Positions 32,741-43,640 are shown, counted from the stretch's first letter. The stretch: DNA of 64,000 bases from Ursus arctos (GCF_023065955.2 NW_026622808.1:70389975-70453974), one strand, 5' to 3'. The notes: generated from the letters alone by a model not told the origin. A program made the numbers and translations.

Positions 32741-33164
32741 TAGGAGTGATAATGGATACAGATGTCATGGTGGCCAGGCATGGCCGTGTCCCTGGCAATC
32801 TCTAGCCACCATCCTTCTCACTGCCCCTCAGGGGCCAGGGGCCGTCTCGGTGCACCAGGGGATGGGGACGCCTGTCTCACAGGTTGTTGTGGGCAGACCA
32901 GGAGGTGTGGCAGGGGGGTCCTCAGAGGGCTTTTCCTGACTTGGGTCCCAGCGCATGTGTTGCTTTCAGCCCGCCCCTGAGTGTTGCAGCTGACGTTCTC
33001 CCTGTACCAGCTAGAGAGATGCCCGGTTACCGCATTGGAGGCAGGAGCCTGGGGCTGGCCATGCAGAGGCTCCACCTGCCACGGCTTGGCTTACACATGG
33101 CTTCCTCCAACCTATTTTCAATTATCACCCAAAGCAAGCTCATGCCAACATAGTGCCCGAAGCC

Positions 33165-33545
33165 ACTGAAGACCTCCCCTGGAGAAAGATTGCCCTGACA
33201 CCTTCAGTTTCTTCCTCTCCATTCTTCACACATAGGTCAGAATGTTCTTTCTAAAATGTGGGCATGACCTCATTCCGAGTTCGAGACTCTTCCAGTCTCC
33301 TCATTGCCATGTGCCACGGGCCCACGCTTGAATCTCTGTGCCGAATTCACTCCTGGGACACTAGCCACTTGCTGGAAATACAGCAAGTCAGGCCCTTCCT
33401 GCGTCTGGGCCTTTGCACGGCTTGCATCTTTGCCTGGGAGCCCCTGGCAGGAACTGCAAGGAGCCTCTCCTGACCTCCCTCTCTCTTGGCCACCCCTTGG
33501 CTGCTGCTGCATGGCCCTGCTCCTGTTTCACTGTGGAATCACATT
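33165..33545 (+). mobile_element. L2 LINE 3' region, sense
   Basis: 'cattcttcacacataggtca', 'aatgttctttctaaaatgtg', 'ctgcgtctgggcctttgcac' and 'aactgcaaggagcctctcc' are L2 phrases in the right order. Confidence 0.65.
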
Positions 33546-33559
33546 TTCCTTGTCTGTTT

Positions 33560-34130
33560 GGCCCTCTTTCAATGGTGACAAAACACCCCCAAAATTAGTG
33601 GCGTAAGACCACAACAATCATTTTTTCATCTCTCACGGGACGTGCCCAGGGGGCAGTTCTGGCTGGACCTTCTTTTTTTTTTTAAAGATTTTGTTTATTT
33701 ATTTGACAGAGATAGAGACAGCCAGTGAGAGAGGGAACACAAGCAGGGGGAGTGGGAGAGGAAGAAGCAGGCTCATAGCGGAGAAGCCTGATGTGGGGCT
33801 CGATCCCATAACGCCGGGATCATGCCCTGAGCCAAAGGCAGACGCTCAACCGCTGTGCCACCCAGGCGCCCCCTGGCTGGACCTTCTGCCACGATTGCTG
33901 TCAGATGGACAGACAGGAGCCGAGGTGGAGGTAGGGGAGGCCAGAGCTACTGGGCACTGGCTGTGTCTCTCCGTGTGCTCTCAGAGCCTCTCCGTGTCTT
34001 CGCACCTGGGCTGGTTGGGCTTCCTCTCAGCATGGTGGCCTCAGGGCTCCAAGGGAGAATGGCAGAAGAAGCTTCAGCCCCTTTCCTGATTTCACCTTGG
34101 AGGGTGCATAGTATTACTTTTGACATGTCT
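33560..34130 (+). mobile_element. MLT1-type LTR fragment, split by a Can-SINE
   Basis: 'ggtgacaaaacacccccaaa', 'aattagtggcgtaagacc' and 'tttcatctctcacgggacg' begin an MLT1 LTR. It continues after the SINE with 'ctcagcatggtggcctcagg' and 'gggagaatggcagaagaagc'. The 3' end is uncertain. Confidence 0.65.
33659..33887 (-). mobile_element. Can-SINE with perfect 15-bp target-site duplication, antisense
   Basis: 'ctggctggaccttct' flanks the element (33659-33673, 33873-33887). The T-rich tail complement, 'acagccagtgagagaggg' and the tRNA head 'ccacccaggcgcccc' at the right end are intact. It lies inside an MLT1 LTR, which must be older. Confidence 0.95.
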
Positions 34131-34544
34131 GTTGGTTAACACAGCTACAGGAAACCCAACATGAGTCACTTGCAGGAAGAGCCTGTGGGACAGGAGGTCT
34201 TGTAGGGCCCCTCTGCACAGGTGGGAGGGAGGGACCCTGTCTCTGGGTCCCCAGCATCACCTGGCTCAGAGGCAGTCTGGGCACGCTCAGGGGATTCTGT
34301 TTTTGCACAGCTTATGGCATCTTTGACTCCTGGGGTCAACAGTGTCTTCAAGCACCCTCCTGTTCCCCCCTGACCCTGGCCAGGGTTCGTAGTCTGCAGC
34401 CCGCGGAGCAGACCTGGCATGAGTCCCCCTGACGTCACCCCACTGTTCCTGTTCCTGTTCCTGCCCCAGGAGACCCAGAGAGAGCTGCATGGGCCCCCAC
34501 CGAGGCAGGGCAGAGGACTTGGCCCTGCCCAGTGGATCTCAGCC

Positions 34545-34680
34545 CCTTGGCTGGGGAGCGGGAGACGCTGACACAGGACCTACCCCGAGTCTCCACTTCT
34601 GCACTTGCAAAAGGGAGATAATCCTCGCCTCTCAGATCCTGGCCAGGATCGATGCAGATAATAGATGAGGGAATGCTTGG
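34545..34680 (+). mobile_element. MIR fragment, sense
   Basis: 'gagtctccacttctgcactt', 'gcaaaagggagataatcctc' and 'atgcagataatagatgaggg' match MIR's core and 3' side. Confidence 0.55.
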
Positions 34681-34734
34681 CTCCGGAGAAAGTGCAGCAA
34701 CGTTCGAGGAGTTCTCACCTGGCGCTCCACCCCC

Positions 34735-34965
34735 CACGCGGGATTTAATGAGAGCCGGCTGCTCCCTGGGATCTTTAATTAATTGTCCCAGCCCCGCAGC
34801 CCCAGCGCCCCGCAGTTGGAGCCTCCGCCAGGCGCGGAAGCGGGCTGCGCATTGCTTCGGATGCAAATGCCTGAAGCTCACGGAGCTTCTGCGGGTGAAA
34901 TGGCTGACTGGATGATTTTAGAGCAGCTGCGGTCCTTGGCTGGCCCCCGGGAGCCCAGCCTCCGC
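34735..34965. promoter_or_regulatory. CpG-enriched candidate regulatory element with octamer and homeodomain words
   Basis: After a MIR, the sequence becomes CpG-enriched ('ccacgcgggattta', 'ccaggcgcggaagcgg'). It carries 'ctttaattaattgtccc' and a POU-type octamer 'atgcaaat' (34861-34868). The neighbouring G-rich repeat at 34994 could belong to the same regulatory region. Whether it is promoter, enhancer or neither cannot be settled here. Confidence 0.35.
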
Positions 34966-35160
34966 ACCCTCTGCAGAATCGGGCAGCCGGAGAGTGGGGA
35001 GGGTGGGGAGGGTGGGGAGGGTGGGGAGGGTGGCCTGGCCCCAGAGGGCTCTTCTCTGCTCCTCCCCCTGCTCGGCAGGGAGGCTGCGGCCCAGGCTCAC
35101 TTCCACAGGGGCCGCCTAGCCCTCCTAGCCTGCCAGCTCCCTCCACACCCCCCCAGGTAA
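34902..35160 (+). other. Weak first-exon candidate ending at a splice-donor-like site
   Basis: An open frame from an ATG near 34902 in fair context ('gtgaaatggctg') runs to 35160. It passes a strong donor-like 'ccaggtaact' at about 35153-35162, where a real exon would stop. Against it, the reading frame passes through the (GGGTGGGGAG)n repeat as a Gly/Glu run, no domain is visible, and the downstream minisatellite contains many donor-like words by chance. Confidence 0.12.
34994..35033. repeat. G-rich tandem repeat, 10-bp unit GGGTGGGGAG (G-quadruplex capable)
   Basis: Four near-perfect units place eight G-runs of three or more on the plus strand within 40 bases. That satisfies the usual four-run quadruplex rule several times over. 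Confidence 0.9.
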
Positions 35161-35425
35161 CTTTCCAGATGCCCCTCCAGGTGCCCTCCAGATAAGCCTC
35201 CAGATATTCCTCTTGGTACCCTTTAGGTACCCCCCCCCATACACCTCCAGGGACCTTCTAGGTACCTTCTAGGTAATCTTCCATGTACCGTCCAGATGTC
35301 CAGATACCTGTTCAATTACCCTCCAGGTACTGTCCAGATAACCCTTCAGGGAAGCCTCCAGATACCCTCATGTACTTTTCGGGTACCCTCCAGATGCCAT
35401 CCAGACACCCTGGCCACTTTGTTCC
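35155..35425. repeat. Degenerate minisatellite, roughly 11-14 bp unit (CTCCAGGTACCC-like)
   Basis: Over about 270 bases the words 'ctccaggt', 'ctccagat', 'taggtacc' and 'ccagatacc' recur every 10-20 bases with variants. No single perfect unit dominates, so the array is old. The repeats contain GT dinucleotides after CAG or TAG, making many splice-donor-like sites. Confidence 0.75.
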
Positions 35426-35429
35426 TGAG

Positions 35430-37325
35430 GCCCTCTAGTTCTTGCAGCTTTGGGCCTTGGCCTCTGCTGCTCTCTCCCTCATGTTCTCCCCGGCTGTCAG
35501 AGTAGGAGGACTGTCTGTTCCACAGCCTCTGGGTGTCTGCTTACATGTCTTCTCCAGGGAGCCGCCTCTGCCCTTCCGGGGCTGCCTTTCACACATCAGC
35601 TAGTTGTTGGGCCCCGACAGCCCGGTCCTGTCCTCACAGCCCTCAGTGCGGGAAGGTGTCCTTCCCTGGGTGTTTCGTTGGCCTTGTCCTCCGATTGTCA
35701 GCCCTGTGGGCGTCAGGCGCGGCTGGGGACCCCCGTGGAATGTGCAGCGGGCTCCTCACGAGGGGCCCGGCCAGGCCTGTGGCAGGAAGGGAGGAAGCAA
35801 GAGTGGGCAGAGGGTGAGGACAGCTGGGGTGACCCCTTGGGACCTGGAGCTGTTCTGAGTCGGGAGGTGGGCAGGCCTTGACACACGTGGGTCAGTGACA
35901 GGACATGGGCCTGGGAAGGCAGGCCTGTGGGGGTGGCTTTCACAGTGAGGGGTGATACTGAGGGCACCTGCTGACAGTCCCCAGGAACTGGGGCAGCACA
36001 TCCTTCAAGGAAGGGGTCTGGGGGTACCTTCCTGTGTCCACCACAGAAGGTAAGCACCTTGACCTGTAAGTAGGACGACGTGCTTGTCACATGGTGGGAG
36101 CTTAGTAAAAACTATTTGTTCAATAAATGACTAAATGAGATCCAGTCCCTGGGAAGTACCCCAATTCTGAAAGCCTTTGCTGCCTGTGTCTGAGTCCTGC
36201 CCCACAGGAAGCGGCCACACTGTTGTGGAGCGACCCCCCCCCCCCATGCTGGGAGAGGCATGTGCTCTCCCACTGGTCTTCCCCATGGCCTCGCCCGCAG
36301 GGCACTAGGAGAGGCGAAGGTGCGGCCGCACAGCCTGCTGCTCTCACCCCATACCTCGGCCTGCTGCCCGGGGCTGGACCCGGCCTCCCCACCGTGCCCG
36401 GATCTGGTCCCTGACCCGAGGTCTGGTCTAGACCTCCCCAGGCTGGTGCGGAGGAACCCAGGGCTGGGTCTCCTCCCTATGCCCCTGGCCTGGCTCAGCT
36501 CCAGCACACTTGGGCACACTGTCCCTCCAGGCCCCTGGGGCCCTTGTCTGTGGGAGAGGGTGACATCCTCTAGTGTCTGCATGTTCGCTGACTGTCTGAA
36601 CCCCCAGGAGACCCTCCACGTGCCCCTGGGGCTCCGAGTCACCATCCACACTAGGATAATAATCACAGAAACAGCATCACACACGCCCTGAGCACCTGCC
36701 GTGCCGCAGCTACATTCTGGACGTGCATCCTTGCGGTCATTCCTCCTAACAGCCTTAGCAGGGGGGCTGGCATCCATGCCTGTGTTCCCCACCCATCACC
36801 CGAAGCCCACGTGCGGCACTGGCTGCTCCCCCACTCCACAAGGGCAAATGGTGCCTGGACCCAGAAGTCCATCGCTCCTAAGCCCCCCCACTCAAGTCCC
36901 ACATCTCTACGTGGCATCCTGGTGCCACCGCTGTGACCAGTGCTGGACCCCAAGCCAGACACGTGAGCGTGCAGGTCCTGTGCGGGGGTGTCACAACCCT
37001 GTGGGGGGTGGTGAACTCTAGGGAAAGCTTCTGGAGGGCTGGAGTCTGAGATGCCTTTTTAGGGTCAGTCTCCCAGAAAGGGCGGGGCCACAGGACAGGA
37101 GGCCCTGGAGCAGGGTGGGTCTCAGGGGTGGGAGGGGAGGCTGCTGACAGGCCACCTTCAACATCTGGGCCAGGTGGTGCCCGGTGGGATGGGCAACACC
37201 CACCTGGGCCAGTCCTCCTTTGGGGACTTTTGGGGTCTTAAGATACCATTCAAGTTAGCCTGGCACCCTAGCCCCCCAGCAGGTCTCCCCCACGTTCTGT
37301 GTCTCCTGACACTCTGACTTTTTTC
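35430..37325. other. 1.9 kb GC-rich unique DNA, with a short L2 3' end
   Basis: At 36040-36130 'cttgtcacatggtgggagct', 'tagtaaaaactatttgttca' and 'ataaatgactaaatgag' are an L2 3' terminus in sense. Elsewhere open frames of up to 226 residues occur on the minus strand (36112-36792) but have no recognisable content. A poly-C lies at 36233-36245. Confidence 0.45.
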
Positions 37326-37545
37326 AGCTCCTGCCGGTCACAGCTGGGCTTTTGTACTTCCTGTGCCCTCTGTCTAGAATGTTCTCCCTCTCCTCCCCCA
37401 TGCCCCACCCCCATGTCAGGGTCCCAGGCGGGCCTGTAGGATCTATGAGGCTTAGGTTTGGGTCTGTTTTGTTCATCATTGTGTCCTCAGTACCTAGCAA
37501 GGTGTCGACTCCAGTAGACACTCAAGAAATACCTGATGACATCAT
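37325..37545 (+). mobile_element. L2 LINE 3' end, sense
   Basis: 'ccctctgtctagaatgttct', 'ttcatcattgtgtcctcagt', 'acctagcaaggtgtcg' and 'cactcaagaaatacc' form the L2 3' end. Confidence 0.7.
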
Positions 37546-37854
37546 ATTTTGATGCGTTAACAATTACTTTTTGGTTCATCCTAATTCCTCTTTCACCTGT
37601 AGCTCTTCCCCTATTAAAAGTGGACCACAAGGCATCATGTCACATGGAGGAAAGTTACAGCAGGTGAACAAGAGCTACACTCTCGGTTTTTTCATTTCAG
37701 AATGAAATGCTTTCCATTTGCAAGAGCCTGTGTGCCACCTATCAGAGGCCTCGAGGGTCTCATGATAGATTCGAAAGAGTGCAGGGTGAGCCATGATAGT
37801 TTCTGTCTCCCTAGAGGGGACAATTCCCAGGCTGGAGAAGACGTAGAAATGGGT

Positions 37855-38285
37855 GTATCAGTTAGCAGTTGCTGCATAACAAACCATCCCCAAACTCAGT
37901 GACTTAACTCAGCACAATTTAGTATTTCTCATTGTTCTGTGGCTTGCCTGGATGTTTCTTCTACCCTTTGCTGTGTCAGCTGGGGTTGGGTCACCCACAA
38001 CAGCCTCACCCACACGTCTGGGTCTTTGCTGAGCCGTCCAGAAGGCTGGGACTCGAAGAGCCTAGCCCGGCCTGTTTCCACGGCAGACTCAGGGCAGCTA
38101 GAAGCAGCAAGCGCTTTCTAGCTTCTCCTCGCACCCCCTTTGCTGGTGTTCCCTTGGCCGAAGTGGGTCATACAACTGACCAAGCTCAGACTCACGGGCA
38201 GAGAGGGGCCCCCCTCCCGATGGGAGGCACATACGATCATGTCGCAGGAGGTAAGCGTCTGGATGACAGGCACTTGTGACTGATT
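37855..38285 (+). mobile_element. MLT1-type LTR, sense
   Basis: It starts 'tatcagttagcagttgctgc', 'ataacaaaccatccccaaac', 'tcagtgacttaactcagc' and continues with 'tgtgtcagctggggttgg' and 'gaaggctgggactcgaag'. These are MLT1 phrases in order, and only an LTR is seen. A poly-T follows at 38286-38299. Confidence 0.75.
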
Positions 38286-38801
38286 TTTTTTTTTTTTGCA
38301 ATTTTCCACAAGAAGGGGAAAAGAGATTGAGGTGTTCCTGTGTCCTTGAGAAAGAACTCTGTGTTCTGCCATTGTCTTCTGGGCTGAGTGGGGGGAGCAG
38401 GAACGAGTAAAGCCGCAGGAGGATTTGGCGGATGTGGGGAGAGAAGGCCACCTTTGTAGCATTCCTGGGAAGGCAGCATGACCCCAGAGCGGCAGAGAAG
38501 GGAGTCCAGGAAGAGGTCCAGGAGCCCACGGTAGCGTGCGGAGAGGGGCTCGGTCCTGGAGGTGGGGTGAGGAGGAACAGAGCCCCCCAGGACCAGGGCC
38601 AGGAGACCGCCCGGCAGACGCCAGTGTGAGCGGCGATGACACAGGGCCAGACACTCTGGAGGACCCCCACGGCTCGGCACTCAGGGGGCCGGAGTCCTGA
38701 ACAGAGGAGGCACTCGCAGGAGTCTGCAATATCAGCTGAGTGGGTAAACACTCCAGCAGTCAGGACTCTTGACAGCCTATGCGGGGCTGCCCCAGGCCAC
38801 C

Positions 38802-39055
38802 TTTTTTTTTTTTTTTTTTTTTACACTGAGAAACACAGTGACAGATTTATTAATATGCTGCTGGATATTTAACTAGTTAAATAGTCCTGGTGCTCTATTT
38901 CCATAGTACAGAGGAGAAATTTCTGTCAGAGACAAAGTCAGCTCCCACAGAGAAAAGATCCTCCACGTGAATCTTTTACCAATTTGAGGACAACCCAATG
39001 ATATTGGCTCCTGCCCACAGGCACGTTCCTAACAGCCTCACTGACACAGAACTCA
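38802..39055 (-). pseudogene. Probable retrocopy 3' end of an unidentified mRNA (poly-A tail and AATAAA)
   Basis: A 21-base T run (38802-38822) is followed on its right by 'tttatt' at 38846-38851. On the minus strand this is AATAAA about 23 bases upstream of a poly-A tail, the spacing of a polyadenylated transcript. The 200 bases beyond it are neither SINE nor L1 by eye and hold no long ORF, as expected for a 3' UTR. An old L1 begins at about 39060, which may mark the truncated 5' end. The parent gene is not recognised. Confidence 0.4.
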
Positions 39056-39059
39056 CCTA

Positions 39060-39480
39060 CTCTAAAATCCACCTTTTAAAGCATGCGCTTCAGCGGCTTT
39101 TTGCAACTACTGCCAATGTCTAATCCCAGAACATCCAGTCACCACCCCCCCAAAGGAACCCTGGGCCTCTGAGCAGTCGTTCCCCCCCCACTCCCGACAA
39201 CCACCAATCTGCTTTCTGTCTCCACGGATTTGCCATTCTGGATATTTCCTATAAGAGGAGTCCATGCCATACAATTTGCAGGACCCCGAGATGGGCTTCC
39301 TTCACCCAGCACGCCCTTTGCAAGGCTCGTCCATGCAGCGTGCGACGGCACCTCCTTTCTCTTTATAGCTGAATACTACTCCACTGCATGGCGGTGCTGT
39401 CTGGTACTTACCACTCGGGAGCTGGGGCATGCTCGGATCGTTTCCAGGGTTGCCATTACATGGTTGCAAGCTTTTAAATG
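39060..39480 (-). mobile_element. Old L1M 3' UTR/end, antisense
   Basis: 'ctaaaatccaccttttaaag', 'gacaaccaccaatctgcttt', 'ccattctggatatttcctat' and 'tactactccactgcatggcg' correspond to an antisense L1M 3' region. Confidence 0.75.
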
Positions 39481-39534
39481 AATCTTTGTCTGAGCCTTTT
39501 TTCCCTAATGCTTCAGATTAAAACAGTATAATGT

Positions 39535-39640
39535 GCGTGTATGTACACACACAAATATGTACATATGAGATAGTCTCTATATATTCTCTATACAGGGGTT
39601 TATACATATATATGTATAAACTCTCTCTATATATAGTCTG
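39535..39640. repeat. AT-rich simple sequence (TATA/CA type)
   Basis: 'acacacacaaatatgtac', 'atatattctctatac' and 'catatatatgtataaac' make a low-complexity AT tract prone to form cruciforms. Confidence 0.75.
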
Positions 39641-39899
39641 TTTTTTAAATTGGCCTTTTCCCATAAGCTCCTCGGGTAACACGAATACACAGGTAGTGAG
39701 AAGCTAGTGCCACAGATCCTCCCAGGGTTTGCTGAGCACCCAACCAGCCTTCCGCACCAGTTCCTTGTCTCTGCAACTGGTCCGTTCAGCGGATCTGGGT
39801 GACATGGCCCCACGCAGCCTCTCCCTGAGATGAGAGATCAGTGAGCAGACACGTTCACTTGGGGGCTGTCGGGGGGAGCGGCTTATAATTCACACTTCT

Positions 39900-40010
39900 G
39901 ATGTACCCAAGGCACCCAAACATTGATATCCATTTTACAGATGGGGAAATTGAGACCAAGGCAGGTCCAGAGCTAGCAAGAGGCAGAGCTGAGAAGCACA
40001 CCCGGGCCTG
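39900..40010 (-). mobile_element. MIR fragment, antisense
   Basis: 'tccattttacagatggggaa', 'attgagaccaaggcaggtcc' and 'agctagcaagaggcagagct' give a clear antisense MIR core. Confidence 0.8.
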
Positions 40011-40099
40011 CCCCGAGGGCTCCCCACCATGTGGGGCTGCCTCCAGCAAAGCCCCACGGCCTGGCTCTGGTAGGCAGGTTATAAAATGAACCCTTGGCC

Positions 40100-40290
40100 T
40101 TGAAGGGGAATCAACTAATTCGCTCCTTCTTTTCTCTACCTCCCCTCACTAAGGGAGGAAACTTCTACTTAATCTTCAGACAAAGAGACAACTTAACTGC
40201 AGGCTAATGAAAGCATTTAGTTTATAAAGCCAAACTCCCGGGAATCCCCCTGCTGGGGCTGGAATCTGCTTTCCCAATTCACTCCCTCCT
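40100..40290. promoter_or_regulatory. Candidate conserved non-coding element
   Basis: Repeat-free AT-rich patch with 'tacttaatcttcagac', 'aaagagacaacttaactg', 'ggctaatgaaagcattta' and 'gtttataaagcc'. It is flanked by GC-rich unique DNA and has no coding frame. Confidence 0.25.
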
Positions 40291-40384
40291 CCGTGGTCTG
40301 GGGAGGCTGAGGGGAGGGGAAACGGGGTCTCATCACTGCCCTTCTGGAGACTTGGGGGCTGAGGGCTGGGGGCCTCCTGGACCC

Positions 40385-40404
40385 ACCACCACCACCACCA
40401 CCAT
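40385..40404. repeat. (CCA)n triplet repeat
   Basis: About six CCA units, short and otherwise unremarkable. Confidence 0.8.
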
Positions 40405-40529
40405 CGTCATGATTCTGTGCATGAGATGTGCTGTGGAGGATTTCTAGCCTTAACCTTTCTGACAGTTCCAGAAAACAGGCATTGTAACCTCCTTCACAGG
40501 CAAGGAGCCTTAGATGTGAGTCACCTCCT

Positions 40530-40655
40530 TTGTTAGACTGCGGGTCTTGAGGGTAGAGAGTGTCTCACCAGTCTCTCGGTGTCCCATGCCCAGCACAGGC
40601 TGCACTCAGGACGGGCCCTGCCAACCTTCTGAAGAGCACGAATGAAAAATGAGTA
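40530..40655 (+). mobile_element. L2 LINE 3' end, eroded, sense
   Basis: 'gactgcgggtcttgagggta', 'ggtgtcccatgcccagcaca' and 'cgaatgaaaaatgag' fit the L2 end. Confidence 0.5.
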
Positions 40656-41079
40656 AGAATGAGTGCGCGAGAGCTCATCCAGGGCCCAGGACTTGGACTC
40701 GGGGCCCCGGGCTCCCAGGCCAGGGCTCCAAGCAGCAGCTAGAAGGGGCTTTCTTTCTACTAGATCCAGCTCGGCACTTACCAAGACCAAGGGGTCATGC
40801 CGGGGTCCCAGGAGGCAGGACGATGCAGGCTTGGCCTTCCGAACAATTGTGCTGTTTCCGGGGAGTCAGGCAGGTGGGCCATGAAATGGAACACCTTAGG
40901 TCATGACAAGGGCAGCATGAGAGAATCGCCCCTCGTCCGAGCCAGGGATGGAGAGGTGTGGCCAGGACAGTCTGCTCCCAGCCCCACCTCCCTGCCCAGA
41001 CTAGACTGCGGAACACAGTCCTGGGGCCCTGGGACACAGGACAGTGGGGTCAAGAATTTCCTTCCTCAGGGTTTGTCTG

Positions 41080-41300
41080 AAGGTTAGGCTCTAGACTTTG
41101 CCAAAGGTCATTTGAAAACCGAGCACGTGAATCTTCATGCTTTCTATAAAACAGCGTCAGAGATGCTGTCTGTTCTGTGATACACAGGAGAACTAGCTTT
41201 TAATTTACTGACAGGAAAGATAATATTATTGCCAATGAGATTTTATGCCTTGTTCTTTCCAGACAGCAAAGACTGTTGTTTGATAAAGAAGCAAGTGAGT
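41080..41300. promoter_or_regulatory. Candidate conserved non-coding element
   Basis: Contains 'ccaaaggtcatttg' (nuclear receptor half-site type), 'gagcacgtgaat' (E-box), 'cttttaatttactgac' and 'ataatattattgccaatgag'. No repeat family was recognised. Regulatory function is inferred from texture only. Confidence 0.25.
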
Positions 41301-42870
41301 AAGTGCGTTGGTTCACCAACTGTTTATTGAAGAGGAGCCCGGGCTGGGTTGGGTCCGGTGCCAAGAGTACCGCCGTGGCTGAAACACCCTCTTTGCCCTC
41401 CAGGAATTCGCGGTCTAGTTTTGCTTTTTACTCTGGCCGCTAGGCTGCAACTCTGTAACCTTCAGGATTGAAATATGTGCCCCTGTTCCTTTAGTCAGTC
41501 CTGACTTTCTATTTCTATTTTAATCTTATTCTATACATATCCTTTATTATCTGCTGTTATAACGTACTTTTAATAGGGGGATAAAAGAGGAAAAGCTACA
41601 GATGGCAGATTAAGCCCACACTCCCCCCTCCTCTTCCTGCTTCAAATCCCTGAAAATGACAGGACGTATCGTTCTCTTTGTGTCTCTCATTCTTTGTCTT
41701 TCTCTCTCATGAATCTAGAACAGCTCTAGAAAACAATTACAAAAAGTGTCATAAATGAAACAGAGATTTTGGGGGAGTTCCTAGAAATGAAATGCAGAGA
41801 GGATTTGGGTTGGATTGATGAAGAACCCCTAACATGGGCTACCTGAGATGTAAGGGTCCTGGGGTCTTCTGACCCCAAGGGTGATGGACATAGGAGTTGG
41901 GGGGCCTGATAACGTTCTTGAGGTGCCTGGTTGCAGAACCAGGTTCTGAGTGATTGGCAGGAGCTCTCCTTTCCCCTAACACAGGTCAAGACGGGGGTGG
42001 CCATGGAAGTTCACCTCAGGCTGGAGTGGCAGAATGGCCATTTGAGAGCACTCAGATGGTGGGTATGTGAAAGAGAAATGGGGGACCCAGCAGGTCACCC
42101 AGCCCTGCACCCCAGTTGCCACAGTAAAGAGAAGCAGCATCGACCAGCTGGGCAAATTGGGCATCTTGTACCCAGATGTGAGCATCCATCCAAGAATCAC
42201 CAAGGCCATGAGGGAAGCTTTCACCATAACAGAGAGCAAGGCATTCAACAGCTGGAGAACAAACCCTCAAGGGGACACAGTTAACAGTTAACACAGCAAA
42301 GAGAAGAGCTTAGAAAAATGGAATTACTATCCCCTTCCAAAAGATAAGGATGACATCATAGTGGTATGAAGAAGAGCCAATTATAGATCTTGGAAATATA
42401 ATCATTGGGATTAGGGTAGGGTAGATAGGCTGAATGGTGAATGGACATGTCCAAAGGGAGCTTATGAATAGGAAGACTGAACTGAAGAATACGGTCATGG
42501 CAGCACTGAAGCGATGGTGAGAAGGAAAGAGAAGTTCCTGGATATTTTCCTTTTCTGAGTGCATTAATTAGCCTTCTAGACAGGATGTGTTGGGAGGGTT
42601 CAATTAATGGTTAAGGCCTAGCGGGTCGGACTGAGCCATATCTAAAACACATCTCTATCGCTTGGAGATCTGGGATTTGGAGCGGCAGGCAATACCTGGA
42701 TATGACTTTGGGTTGTCTCCTGCTGGGGAGAGGACTGTGCTTTGGGATTAGTGGGAGGAGAGCATAATTTAAGCAAGGGACAGTTTAAGATTTTATGCAT
42801 GATGAGAAGCATGCATTTCTCTTCTGAACAGCCAAGGGGTGGATTGTACTGGGCTACTGCAGCTCGGTTT
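41300..42870. other. Unique or unrecognised DNA; short plus-strand open frame near 42067-42291
   Basis: No family was assigned. One 75-codon frame at 42067-42291 has less biased composition than most here, yet it lacks an ATG (it would start with GTG) and has no recognisable domain. Just downstream 'cagttaacagttaacac' is a short tandem word. This could be part of an unrecognised old LTR element or a degraded retrocopy. Confidence 0.3.
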
Positions 42871-42969
42871 CCCATCCTTTCCAGAATGCTCGTTGCCTCT
42901 CTTTTCTTGGTGGTAATAGCACCTCATGCCTTGGGAGTTCTTCCCCCATTCCATGTGGTTTTTATGAAT

Positions 42970-43002
42970 TTGCCAGTTGAGGTCCACCTCCTACCCCCAG
43001 TG

Positions 43003-43038
<36 letters not shown>

Positions 43039-43350
43039 ACTGGGATAGTCACATGACCCTGGCTGAATTGCTAATGGCAACCTACTGCTCATCCAGCATT
43101 TGGAAAGCAACCCAATGTGGGCTACCAACAATTCTGTCTAGAAATGATATGTGAACAAGGTGAGAGAGAATCACTTTTTCTGCCAGGATCATGTGTCTGG
43201 CGCTGCCAGTGGCCATTTTTCCTGATACTTGTAAAACTCCTGTCTGGAGAATGGAGCCAGACAGAGACAGATGCAGATGGACAGAAAAATGAAAAGATGT
43301 TTTGGTATCACTGGAGGCCCTGGAGGTAGCTGTGCCAAAGATAAAACCAC
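42970..43350 (+). mobile_element. Old LTR-like repeat with embedded CA microsatellite
   Basis: 'ctgaattgctaatggcaacc', 'tttctgccaggatcatgtg', 'gctgccagtggccatttttc' and 'aaaatgaaaagatgttttgg' occur in the order remembered for an old LTR-like repeat. The family is not certain. A (CA)n run lies at 43004-43037. Confidence 0.4.
43004..43037. repeat. (CA)17 microsatellite
   Basis: An uninterrupted 34-base CA run, long enough to be length-variable. Confidence 0.97.
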
Positions 43351-43479
43351 ACACAGGCTGTCTAGTTAGTGAGAAAATCTGTTCTGAGTTGGGTGACCCC
43401 TGTGACCAGTATCATCCTGACTTACACAGGATCTCGAAAGCCATGTTGTAATTTTTTTTAATCCTGAGGATTAGGAAAT

Positions 43480-43640
43480 ATCAGAAAAATTTATCTTTGT
43501 AATTCACTGTATCAGTACAAGAAAAAATTACATGTTTATTTTAATAGACTCCAAATATGCATTTCATAATGACCAACACCTGTCAATGCTAAAGAAACAA
43601 TGATAAAGGTTAAATACCAATAATCTATAGCATCAGTTCT
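43480..43640 (+). mobile_element. Old L1 ORF2 fragment, sense
   Basis: 'attcactgtatcagtacaag', 'aaaaaattacatgtttattt' and 'taatagactccaaatatg' parallel the sense L1 RT text just before the conserved aspartate region, but they are heavily mutated. Confidence 0.45.

Noticed and set aside
36112..36792. 226-residue minus-strand frame
   Set aside because: No recognisable motif; GC-rich context, with antisense frames equally open.
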